A DNA stretch of 9,518 bases from an uncultured Ignavibacteriota bacterium (GTDB taxonomy: Bacteria > Bacteroidota > Ignavibacteria > Tepidaquicellales > Tepidaquicellaceae): NCBI GenBank assembly GCA_937959065.1, contig CALGOI010000043.1, forward strand, positions 1 through 9,518, given 5' to 3'. Position 1 is the first letter of the stretch. Every line of letters begins with the position of its first letter. The notes under the pieces are model-generated. The model saw only the letters and a program-made list of their open reading frames with translations. It was not told the DNA's origin and made no database searches. The position numbers were made by a program, and so were the translations under genes. This document shows positions 1-6,428 of the stretch, in pieces.

Positions 1-1618
1 TCTGGCTTAAATTATATCTCTCGGGAACATTAGATGTTACGTTTTGTACACCTGTGATAGTTCCACCATTAGTAACAAGATACTGAATGTATTTTTCTAG
101 AGTAGCTTTGAATGAACCTGTAAAATATCTTGGGTCAAGGTTTAAAGTCGCAGAAACATAACCAGTACCATTGTATCCAACACCAGCCAATGAATCATCA
201 GTTCCTCTTGCTGTGTAGTGATATAGCTCATCACCTCCTGATTCAACTGACACTCCATCAGGCCAGAATCCGGATGTAGTATTTGTATAAGACCTTGCAT
301 TACCGTTATCAATATCAATACCTGTTATTGAGAATGGAGCTAACGATCCTGAATTGTCTGCCTGATAAACATACTTCATCATGGTCTGCGAAAGAACCAG
401 ATCTCTTGCAGGAGATCCGCTTCTTGAATAATTGTATCCATTATCAGCATTGATCATTAACAATGCTTTCTTATTTCCTGCAGTACCGCTGTTTAACCAC
501 GCTTTTAGTTGTGTTCTGGCAGTAAAGCCAAGGAATCTTACAATAGCATCGTCAAAACTGGTTTCCTGGATAATGATTGTCTTGTAATTACTTAACATAG
601 GAAATACAGTATTAGTATCAAATGTCATAACATCGTAATCAGAAATAAGCATTGAAAGGGCACTTCTAAGTGTGTCTCTGTCAGCTTTTCTTTCGGCTAT
701 ATTTCCTGATGTACCAAGAGTAGAATCGTGAAGAAGAACAAGTGTTTCGTTTCCACCACCGCCCGGGCAAACATTGCCAAATAAATCAAATGGTGCGAAC
801 TGGCTTAAAGCAGGTGACCATACATGAAGCGTTGTTGCTGCTCCGGTTGTAGTATTTATCGTCCTTAAAGCGTTTTGGTTTATACCACCTTCAAGTCCAA
901 ACAGATAAAGAATATCATTTTGCTTATCATAAGTCATACCTGCACCAAAGTTAAGATTAAATCCTAGTGGGCCAACCAAAGTAGCTGTTCCGGTTGTCTT
1001 ATTAATGGTGTAAGTATTATCAGTCCCAAGGTCAACTCCGTACATAACACCACTACAATTAACTGCTATATCAATCATAAGACCGCCGGAAATACCGGTT
1101 GGTCCGACTGAAGTTGTGACTGCAGTAGTAGTATCAATAGTGTAGATGTTAGTCCCTGTGCAGACATAAAAAATTCCGGTTGTTGGATCATAAGTAATCC
1201 CATTAATTCCGGTTGTAGTTGCACCTGAAACATTTGCAACAAGAGTTGGAACTCCTGTAGTTGTATTCACTCTATAAAGTTGACTGGTACCACTAGCATC
1301 CCCTGCAGTAGTCAGGAAAAATGTGCCATTAGGGGCAAAAATACCTGATGATGCAAAATCAGAAAATGTGTTTGTCCCGATTTGTGTTACAGTGTATCCC
1401 GGGATTGGGAATGTTACAAATCTAGTGGGTGTAGGGAATGTCTGGAAAGCAAATGCAGTTGTCGGGCCGTCAAAATGAATGTTAGGATTAGTGTATGGAG
1501 GCAGAACCTTTTCCATTTGTGTACCAAATGGAATGGGTCCGGCATTCGGAACATCCTGAGAAAATGCATTACCCGTAAACAGTAAGGTAAGTAATAAACA
1601 GATAAAGATTCGTTTCAT
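1..1618 (-). CDS. Secreted T9SS-type protein, beta-propeller-like plus GATase-like halves (3' end missing)
   Basis: The minus-strand frame opens at ATG 1618-1616 and stays open to position 1, giving 539 residues without a stop, so the C-terminus lies outside the window. Residues 1-20 are a clear signal peptide (Lys-Arg, a Leu-rich core, cleavage likely after AFS). Residues about 110-270 hold repeated units of the type 'G(I/M)TYD...LY...I(N/D)(T/K)TTG', typical of secreted beta-propeller or DUF4394-like proteins. After a CPGGGG linker (284-289), residues about 293-520 read as alternating strands and helices: LVLLHDS, KTIIIQET, LLMINADNGY. This resembles the GATase-like/Rossmann domains found in secreted Bacteroidota and Ignavibacteria proteins; that is my inference, and no catalytic triad can be assigned. 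The last visible residues, VPERYNLSQ, match what directly precedes the NYPNPFNP motif of type A sorting domains, so roughly 80-90 residues are probably missing. Expected at the cell surface or outside the cell. Confidence 0.85.
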   Translation of the reverse strand, partial: MKRIFICLLLTLLFTGNAFSQDVPNAGPIPFGTQMEKVLPPYTNPNIHFDGPTTAFAFQTFPTPTRFVTFPIPGYTVTQIGTNTFSDFASSGIFAPNGTFFLTTAGDASGTSQLYRVNTTTGVPTLVANVSGATTTGINGITYDPTTGIFYVCTGTNIYTIDTTTAVTTSVGPTGISGGLMIDIAVNCSGVMYGVDLGTDNTYTINKTTGTATLVGPLGFNLNFGAGMTYDKQNDILYLFGLEGGINQNALRTINTTTGAATTLHVWSPALSQFAPFDLFGNVCPGGGGNETLVLLHDSTLGTSGNIAERKADRDTLRSALSMLISDYDVMTFDTNTVFPMLSNYKTIIIQETSFDDAIVRFLGFTARTQLKAWLNSGTAGNKKALLMINADNGYNYSRSGSPARDLVLSQTMMKYVYQADNSGSLAPFSITGIDIDNGNARSYTNTTSGFWPDGVSVESGGDELYHYTARGTDDSLAGVGYNGTGYVSATLNLDPRYFTGSFKATLEKYIQYLVTNGGTITGVQNVTSNVPERYNLSQ

Positions 1619-1624
1619 GTAATT

Positions 1625-1630
1625 CTCCCT
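1625..1630 (-). promoter_or_regulatory. Ribosome binding site of the left-edge secreted protein
   Basis: AGGGAG on the minus strand lies 6 bases before the ATG at 1618. It is the best Shine-Dalgarno match in the window and supports this start, together with the signal peptide that begins there. Confidence 0.6.
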
Positions 1631-1703
1631 TTGATAAGAGTTTATAAAAAGTTTTAAGTAACTATTTAATATTAAGGTTGAATTTAGATAATATAAAATT
1701 TAC

Positions 1704-1721
1704 TACAATAATGCTATTGTA
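1704..1721. repeat. Inverted repeat upstream of the left-edge secreted protein
   Basis: TACAATA and TATTGTA form perfect 7-base arms around ATGC, 86 bases before the start codon at 1618. The position would suit an operator, and the minus-strand TTG in one arm could serve as a weak -35 (TTGTAG, 16 bases, TAAATT). In DNA this AT-rich the repeat could also be chance. Confidence 0.3.
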
Positions 1722-1756
1722 ATATTTTATTATAGAAAATTAATTTAACGTAAATA

Positions 1757-1775
1757 TATGTTATTATATAACATA
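1757..1775. repeat. AT-rich palindrome, 8-base arms
   Basis: TATGTTAT and ATAACATA are perfect 8-base arms around a 3-base centre. The element lies between the terminator of the upstream gene and the start of the secreted gene, about 140 bases before that start. No T-run follows on either strand, so it is not a terminator. It may be a protein-binding site or chance in low-GC DNA. Confidence 0.3.
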
Positions 1776-1865
1776 CTCAATATATCACATTTCTAAAACA
1801 ATGTTAATAATAGACACTAATTTTTCTCAATTTTAGAGTTTATAGGATTGAATAAAGTAGAATAG

Positions 1866-1907
1866 TAAAAAACCCCCAATCGTCTTCATCAGAGACTCAA
1901 GGGGGTT
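1866..1907 (-). terminator. Intrinsic terminator of the 521-residue protein gene
   Basis: On the minus strand the stem AACCCCC (1907-1901) pairs with GGGGGTT (1877-1871). An inner GTCT/AGAC helix (1893-1896 with 1882-1885) closes a 7-base loop. A run of six T (1872-1867) follows immediately. The T-run exists on the minus strand only, so it ends transcripts coming leftward from 3612-2047, about 140 bases after the stop codon. Confidence 0.8.
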
Positions 1908-1958
1908 GTGGGGTGAATAAATGAAACGAAAATTTCAACCACTACAATATAAAAACAA

Positions 1959-1988
1959 ACCTGTAAATATTTAAAATTAAAAACAGGT
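1959..1988 (-). repeat. Weak hairpin in the 3' region of the 521-residue gene
   Basis: ACCTGT (1959-1964) and ACAGGT (1983-1988) are perfect 6-base arms around an 18-base AT-rich loop. On the minus strand a T-rich stretch (TTGTTTTTAT) follows. It could be a leaky first terminator or a 3'-UTR element ahead of the strong terminator at 1866-1907. The loop is long, so stability is doubtful. Confidence 0.3.
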
Positions 1989-2046
1989 GAAACATAGTTG
2001 TGGAAATTAACTCAAATACAAAGTTGTAATGAAGTTCCGGGAGAGA

Positions 2047-3612
2047 TTAAGCGGCTTTTAACTCGGTAAGGTCAATTTCAGATTTTTCCCTAACAATTTC
2101 TGCAAATTTCCTTTTAGTTATTTTGCTTTCCAACCATGATACAATATCAAGATAATCGAAGGCTTTCTTTTCGTACTCATCATTTGCAATATTATCTAAT
2201 TCATTTTTAAGCTGGTGAAATTCATAACTGAGGTCCGTATCGTCGTTCAGTATTGGTATTCGTTTAATAAACTTAATTAGAGAATGCTCATATTTATATA
2301 ATTTATCTTTATTATTAAGATATCTTAAAACTGATTTTATGTTATACTCCATAAGGTCAATATTGCCAAGCTCATAGTGTATAATTAAATTCATGATTCT
2401 TGCAAATATCTTATAATCGAGCCTGTAATTTGAATTATCATTGAGAATTTTATTTACCCAAAATAGGGCTTTTGTATATTCACCAGCTCCAAAGTAAACA
2501 TATGCAATAGCATAAATAACTTTTAGCTCTTCTGACTTATTGATCTTTCCGTAATATTTATCCAGCCATTTTATAACCTCTTCAGCTGTTTTAGTGGCTT
2601 CATTAAAATATCCGGCTATAGAATATATATATAATTCAAAACTATATGAACTAACGCACATATCAAGATGGTTAGGAACTGTTTGCTTATTCTTAACATT
2701 TAATGCAAAATCCCTTTTCTTCTTTAGATAACTCAAGCAAAGTTTCATCTCTCTTAAATTAAAAGCAAATGCTATAGCATCCGATAATGCATATATGTAC
2801 TCCTCCTGCATAGAGCTTATTTTTTCGGAATTCTCTTCAATCAGCTTTAACCTTTTTTGACCGTATTCAAATGCCTTTTTATCATTCCCTTTACAGTAGT
2901 AGTACAAATAATTAATAATATAGAAAAAATTTCTTGCTCTAACAGTCAGAGCATTACTTTCTGATGACAATAACTTGTTTGAAAAAATTGAATCGAATTT
3001 CTCTAGATCAGCATCATTACGCGGTCTGCCGGTGATTTTAAAAAGACTCGAAATTCTTAAATAGAGATTATTATATTCAGCAAGATTTTCGAGTTTTTTC
3101 AAGGCATCCTTTTCTTCGGCAAGTGTCTCTAATAAATAATTTTCAAAATTCGGTTCACCAAGCTTCTTATAATCAAGCGATCTTTCATACCTAAGTATAT
3201 CAACAAGCTTTGGATAATTTTCTGTCTCAATTGCCAGTTTCTTTGCTCGGGCAAGTAATATTTCCGCCTGTTTAAAAAGAGTCTTTTCAAAAAGCACTTT
3301 ATATTGATTCATTAAGCTGACTATCTTACCACTGACTGACTCTTCACTATGATAGCTTTCCAGACTTTTCAGAATCATATTCATCAGATAATTCTTTGCC
3401 GTAGTAAATTGCTTTACAAATTTTTCTTTTTTAAATTTATCCTTAAGGATATCCTCATCATAAACTTCTTGTTCATTTATAGCGTCAAACAATCGCAAAT
3501 AATTATTTTCCTCACCAATTATATGGCGCTTTGCAAATTTAACAAAGTATCCCTTTTCTGAGATCGTCAGTGATTTGATTAGACTAAATAAATCTTTTGA
3601 TGGTTTTTTCAA
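2047..3612 (-). CDS. Conserved hypothetical protein, predicted cytoplasmic all-helical repeat protein, TTG start
   Basis: The 521 residues carry no signal peptide and no membrane segment. The sequence is rich in Lys, Glu, Leu and Tyr with regularly spaced amphipathic helices throughout, for example repeated stretches ending in AxxYxxxGEYxKAL-like patterns near residues 365-385. This suggests a TPR-like alpha-solenoid, but I cannot assign a named family. The N-terminus (MKKPSKDLFSLIKSLT, then SEKGYF) resembles conserved hypothetical proteins I associate with Bacteroidota and Ignavibacteria. The start must be TTG 3612-3610: an in-frame TAG lies four codons upstream, AGGGA sits 6 bases before the TTG, and the next in-frame ATG is near residue 77, beyond the conserved N-terminus. 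It probably forms a single-gene transcript with its own promoter (3663-3691) and terminator (1866-1907). Function unknown; a scaffold or adaptor role would be typical of helical repeats but is inference. Confidence 0.8.
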   Translation of the reverse strand: MKKPSKDLFSLIKSLTISEKGYFVKFAKRHIIGEENNYLRLFDAINEQEVYDEDILKDKFKKEKFVKQFTTAKNYLMNMILKSLESYHSEESVSGKIVSLMNQYKVLFEKTLFKQAEILLARAKKLAIETENYPKLVDILRYERSLDYKKLGEPNFENYLLETLAEEKDALKKLENLAEYNNLYLRISSLFKITGRPRNDADLEKFDSIFSNKLLSSESNALTVRARNFFYIINYLYYYCKGNDKKAFEYGQKRLKLIEENSEKISSMQEEYIYALSDAIAFAFNLREMKLCLSYLKKKRDFALNVKNKQTVPNHLDMCVSSYSFELYIYSIAGYFNEATKTAEEVIKWLDKYYGKINKSEELKVIYAIAYVYFGAGEYTKALFWVNKILNDNSNYRLDYKIFARIMNLIIHYELGNIDLMEYNIKSVLRYLNNKDKLYKYEHSLIKFIKRIPILNDDTDLSYEFHQLKNELDNIANDEYEKKAFDYLDIVSWLESKITKRKFAEIVREKSEIDLTELKAA

Positions 3613-3618
3613 TTGAAA

Positions 3619-3623
3619 TCCCT
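3619..3623 (-). promoter_or_regulatory. Ribosome binding site supporting the TTG start
   Basis: AGGGA on the minus strand, 6 bases upstream of TTG 3612-3610. It decides the start together with the in-frame TAG at 3624-3622, which rules out a longer protein. Confidence 0.55.
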
Positions 3624-3662
3624 AAAATTGTCCTTTTATTAACCTGTTTATTAATTTATCTT

Positions 3663-3691
3663 ATTTTAGATACATTATCAATTTTTTTCAA
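3663..3691 (-). promoter_or_regulatory. Promoter of the 521-residue protein gene, -35/-10 type
   Basis: On the minus strand TTGAAA (3691-3686) is followed after exactly 17 bases by TAAAAT (3668-3663). Both hexamers are close to the classical sigma-70 consensus. The predicted transcript would start near 3656, leaving a leader of about 44 bases before the TTG start. The pattern is of the E. coli type rather than the TTG/TAnnTTTG form described in Bacteroides and Flavobacterium. Confidence 0.45.
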
Positions 3692-3726
3692 GTTTATAAG
3701 GAGTATATTTTCTTTAGCGACTTCTA

Positions 3727-3735
3727 TGTTATAAT
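3727..3735 (+). promoter_or_regulatory. Extended -10 promoter of the FG-GAP protein gene
   Basis: TGTTATAAT is a perfect extended -10 element (TGnTATAAT). The -35 region 17 bases upstream is poor (ATTTTC), as tolerated for extended -10 promoters. A start near 3742 gives a leader of about 76 bases. It points away from the minus-strand promoter at 3663-3691, so the region is a divergent promoter pair. Confidence 0.4.
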
Positions 3736-3809
3736 GAAGTTTTTTTTGTAAAAATTAGTATTTTATTTTAGTTTTATATTAAATCCATTAAATTTTATTT
3801 AATTGATTT

Positions 3810-3814
3810 GAGGG
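3810..3814 (+). promoter_or_regulatory. Ribosome binding site of the FG-GAP protein
   Basis: GAGGG ends only 3 bases before ATG 3818. The spacing is short, but this is the only purine-rich match, and the signal peptide begins just downstream. Confidence 0.4.
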
Positions 3815-3817
3815 CTT

Positions 3818-5707
3818 ATGAAACGGATTTCAACCAAACCATTTAATAATTATAAGCAATTTGTCTTGGCTTTATTAATGTTGTTATTTATTGTTTGTGG
3901 AATTTCTTCTGCACAATCTTTTATAGAATCTTACGTTAATATCGAAGGGTCTTCAAACGGAATTGTTAAATGGGTGGATGTTAATAACGATAATTATCTT
4001 GATATCTTCATTTGTGGAGCAAATACCAACAAGCCCGCCTTCTCAACAATTTATTTGAATGTTTCCGGTTCACAGTTTATTAAATCTCAAATTAATTTTG
4101 ATGCATTGAATTATGCATCAGCTGATTGGGCTGATTTTGACGGTGACGGAGACCTGGACTTGCTCATATCAGGAAAAACTGCTAATGCAAATCCAACTGC
4201 AATTTGTAAAATTTACCGTAATAATCTTAGTAATGGTTTTACCGATATAAATGCTGGACTAATAGGATTATATAATGGAACAACTGATTGGTTTGATTAT
4301 GACAATGATGGTGATCTGGATATCATTACAACCGGTATTGACAATGAAGGCAACATTAATACATGCGTTTATGAAAACTCAAATGGTATTTTTACCGTAA
4401 TAGAAACCATGCTACCTGATGTCTATAATGGTTCAGTTACGATTTGTGATTTTGACAAAGATAATGATATGGATATAATACTATCCGGTAAAATTAGTTT
4501 TAATCCATATCAGAATGAAGTTATTACAAAAGTGTTTCTAAATACGAAAGGTACATACAAAGAAAAGGAATTAACTTTCCCAAAAGTCTATAGTTCATAT
4601 ATTTCATGGGGTGACTATAATAGTGATGGTAAAGCAGATGTTCTGCTCAGTGGGTTAACTAATATTAACTCAAACATTATGGCAACCCAGAGCATTTCCA
4701 GAATATATGTCAATGATAACGGGTTTACTGATATATTTGCAGGAATGACCGGAATTTACGACGGAATCTCATTATGGGGCGATAGTAATAATGACGGAAT
4801 GCTGGATGTACTGCTTTCTGGTGGTGTATTAGGCGATTCTTCAGCACAAAATCCTAACAACAGGGTAACTAAAATATATCTCAACAGGTCCGGTACTTAC
4901 ACACAGCTCACTAATACCCCATTTATGGATCTGACAAATGTATCAGGCGCTTGGGGTGATTTTGACAATGATAATGATCTTGATATACTTATTGCAGGTA
5001 AAAACCACCAGGATCTTGATGTAACAAGAATTTATTCTAATCAAAATGACATTGCCAATAATGTACCTGTAGAACCAAAAGGATTGACAACATCTATAGA
5101 TAATGAAATCGACCGTTATGTTTTACTTCAATGGCTTCCCGGATATGATTTTAATTCACCGTCAAAATCATTGACTTACAATCTTAGAATAGGGACGACT
5201 CCGGGTGGAAGTGAAATAATGGCTCCTTCTTCTGAATTTCCCACAGGATATGTAAAGATACCTGAAAGAGGTAACGTAGATAATAACCTAAGCTGGAGGA
5301 TTTATAATCTACCCCCAGGGAAATATTACTGGAGTGTCCAATCAGTTGACAATTCATTTGCCGGTTCAGAATTTACTCCTGAACAAACATTTATTGTTAC
5401 ATCTTCCACCAGTGTTACACAGATCAGCTCAGAAATTCCGGATAATTTTGAAATTCAACAAAACTATCCAAATCCCTTTAATCCATCTACTAAAATAAGA
5501 TATTCACTGCCGGGTAGCGCAAATGTAAAAGTAACCGTCTTTGATCTTTCGGGCAAAGAGATCGCAGAATTGGTGAATGCAAGTTTAAATGCAGGTGTAT
5601 ACGAGTTAACCTGGAATGCAGGTGCAAACTTATCATCAGGTGTCTATTTCTATACAATTGAATCAGAGTTTGGAAGAGTTTCCAAAAAAATGTTACTTGT
5701 AAAATAA
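3818..5707 (+). CDS. T9SS-secreted FG-GAP/VCBS repeat protein with seven calcium loops and type A sorting domain
   Basis: The 629 residues begin with a signal peptide: basic region 1-14, hydrophobic core about 16-29, cleavage likely after SSA at 32. Seven repeats follow, with loop motifs starting near residues 54, 106, 160, 211, 266, 322 and 381. All fit D-x-(D/N)-x-D-x-x-x-D (for example DFDGDGDLD and DYDNDGDLD) and most are preceded by a Trp. This is the calcium-binding loop of FG-GAP/VCBS repeats, and a spacing of 52-59 residues predicts one seven-bladed beta-propeller. Residues about 417-528 look like an Fn3-like domain (LLQWLPG, then YYWSVQSVD). Residues about 540-629 are a type A sorting domain, with NYPNPFNPSTKIRYSLP, VFDLSGKEI, GVY, SSGVYFY and a final KKMLLVK. 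The sorting domain directs export through the T9SS, with removal and often surface anchoring. The role is probably adhesion, glycan or matrix binding, which is inference; no enzymatic domain is visible. Confidence 0.93.
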   Translation: MKRISTKPFNNYKQFVLALLMLLFIVCGISSAQSFIESYVNIEGSSNGIVKWVDVNNDNYLDIFICGANTNKPAFSTIYLNVSGSQFIKSQINFDALNYASADWADFDGDGDLDLLISGKTANANPTAICKIYRNNLSNGFTDINAGLIGLYNGTTDWFDYDNDGDLDIITTGIDNEGNINTCVYENSNGIFTVIETMLPDVYNGSVTICDFDKDNDMDIILSGKISFNPYQNEVITKVFLNTKGTYKEKELTFPKVYSSYISWGDYNSDGKADVLLSGLTNINSNIMATQSISRIYVNDNGFTDIFAGMTGIYDGISLWGDSNNDGMLDVLLSGGVLGDSSAQNPNNRVTKIYLNRSGTYTQLTNTPFMDLTNVSGAWGDFDNDNDLDILIAGKNHQDLDVTRIYSNQNDIANNVPVEPKGLTTSIDNEIDRYVLLQWLPGYDFNSPSKSLTYNLRIGTTPGGSEIMAPSSEFPTGYVKIPERGNVDNNLSWRIYNLPPGKYYWSVQSVDNSFAGSEFTPEQTFIVTSSTSVTQISSEIPDNFEIQQNYPNPFNPSTKIRYSLPGSANVKVTVFDLSGKEIAELVNASLNAGVYELTWNAGANLSSGVYFYTIESEFGRVSKKMLLVK

Positions 5708-5733
5708 GAGATTTTCTTTATTCCCCCACATGC

Positions 5734-5764
5734 AAAGTCCTGCTCTCGGGCAGGGCTTTTTTTT
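5734..5764 (+). terminator. Intrinsic terminator of the FG-GAP protein gene
   Basis: AAAGTCCTGC (5734-5743) pairs with GCAGGGCTTT (5750-5759) over 10 base pairs with one G-T pair and a 6-base loop, TCTCGG. A run of eight T (5757-5764) follows. It lies 26 bases after the TAA, so this gene is probably a single-gene transcript. Confidence 0.9.
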
Positions 5765-5771
5765 GAACTTT

Positions 5772-5800
5772 TTGAACGTTTTTTCAATTTAATATATTAA
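5772..5800 (+). promoter_or_regulatory. Possible promoter of the small secreted protein gene
   Basis: TTGAAC (5772-5777), a 17-base spacer and TATTAA (5795-5800) lie directly after the upstream terminator and about 80 bases before the preferred start at 5880. The -10 matches only four of six consensus bases, so this is weak evidence in AT-rich DNA. A promoter is needed here because a strong terminator lies immediately upstream. Confidence 0.25.
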
Positions 5801-5879
5801 AATACATAATAACAAGCTGATTTTGTCATTGACAATTCCATCTAAAATTATGAATTTCAAGAAATTAAACTACACATCG

Positions 5880-6350
5880 ATGAAGAAAATATTGTTGACG
5901 ATTGTTTTGTTGCTTTTCACAGTGAGCATTTCCGAAGCACAATTAATTGATGATCCTAAAAAAGATCTAAATCAAAGTACAAATAATATGATTTTGGGTA
6001 TATTTAACCCAAATAACTTTTCGATGAATCACAGCTTTGAAGTATCATATCTTTCTTCATCATATGGTTCTGCTTCTGTAACATCTTATGTTAACAGTAT
6101 GAACTATAAATTCAATGATAAGCTTTCAATTTCAGCTGATATTCGGTTGCAATATTCACCATATGCCAATTCCGTTCACGGTGCAAATTTTTCTGAGCAG
6201 CTGCAAAAAGATTTATCGGGTATCTCATTATCAAAGCTTTCAGTCAATTACAAATTATCTGAAAATTCTTTTATAAAATTAGAATACAGAAACGTCAAGA
6301 ATAGCTTATATAACAATGGATTTTATGACCAGGATTATTGGGGATATTAA
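5880..6350 (+). CDS. Small secreted beta-rich hypothetical protein
   Basis: A 156-residue protein. I chose ATG 5880 because a textbook signal peptide begins there: MKK, a hydrophobic core ILLTIVLLLFTVSI, then SEAQ with cleavage likely after Ala. The frame is open further upstream, with a TTG at 5823 and an ATG at 5850, but those starts would bury the signal peptide behind a polar extension. No good Shine-Dalgarno sequence precedes any of them. The mature part is rich in Ser, Asn and Tyr and shows alternating polar/hydrophobic strands: NHSFEVSYLSS, KLSISADIRLQY and SFIKLEYRNV. It ends in aromatic residues (DQDYWGY). This suits a small outer-membrane beta-barrel or a surface/periplasmic beta-sandwich; I do not recognise the family. 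Terminators on both sides suggest a single-gene transcript. It has no T9SS sorting domain, so it probably stays in the envelope. Confidence 0.75.
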   Translation: MKKILLTIVLLLFTVSISEAQLIDDPKKDLNQSTNNMILGIFNPNNFSMNHSFEVSYLSSSYGSASVTSYVNSMNYKFNDKLSISADIRLQYSPYANSVHGANFSEQLQKDLSGISLSKLSVNYKLSENSFIKLEYRNVKNSLYNNGFYDQDYWGY

Positions 6351-6378
6351 AAACCAATATTCATTGTAAAAAAATTTT

Positions 6379-6412
6379 ACCGGGAATAATTTGTATTAAT
6401 TCTCGGTTTTTT
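6379..6412 (+). terminator. Intrinsic terminator after the small secreted protein
   Basis: ACCGGGAAT (6379-6387) pairs with ATTCTCGGT (6399-6407), nine base pairs with one G-T pair, around an 11-base AT-rich loop. A run of six T (6407-6412) follows, then ATTT. It ends 16 bases before the next start codon, leaving almost no room for a downstream promoter. The next operon may therefore depend on readthrough or on a promoter overlapping this hairpin. Confidence 0.75.
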
Positions 6413-6428
6413 ATTTACACAGCAATTA

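Larger units (their letters stand above)
1619..2046. other. 428-base intergenic region between two minus-strand genes
   Basis: This stretch contains no credible gene. Reading leftward from the stop of the 521-residue protein it holds a weak hairpin (1959-1988), a strong intrinsic terminator (1866-1907), about 90 bases of featureless AT-rich DNA, two short perfect inverted repeats (1757-1775 and 1704-1721) and the ribosome binding site of the secreted protein. A minus-strand TATAAT occurs at 1729-1734, but I find no good -35 partner for it, so the promoter of the secreted gene is unassigned. Confidence 0.6.

Noticed and set aside
1382..1585. Plus-strand open frame of 67 codons
   Set aside because: It lies opposite the signal-peptide end of the secreted protein, is Cys/Ser-rich with no recognisable domain, and has no promoter or terminator of its own.
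1886..1892. CTGATGA on the minus strand, the core motif of hammerhead ribozymes
   Set aside because: No GAAA box follows a closed stem II, no permuted arrangement with an NUH cleavage site could be folded, and the bases are explained as the loop of a terminator.
1921..1974. Plus-strand 17-codon frame (MKRKFQPLQ...) with a GGGGTG upstream
   Set aside because: Very short, no plus-strand promoter, and the G-rich sequence belongs to the minus-strand terminator stem.
1942..1995. Minus-strand 17-codon hydrophobic frame in the 3' region of the 521-residue gene
   Set aside because: No ribosome binding site, and hydrophobic composition is expected from T-rich DNA.
3349..3561. Plus-strand open frame of 70 codons rich in Phe, Ile and Leu
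   Set aside because: It is antisense to the Lys-rich N-terminal part of the 521-residue protein; Lys codons read backwards give Phe and Leu.
5829..5834. Perfect TTGACA as a -35 for the small secreted protein
   Set aside because: No -10-like hexamer occurs 16-18 bases downstream, and a transcript from it would begin at or near the start codon.
5823..5879. Upstream TTG (5823) or ATG (5850) as start of the small secreted protein
   Set aside because: Either would place a polar extension before a complete signal peptide that begins at ATG 5880.
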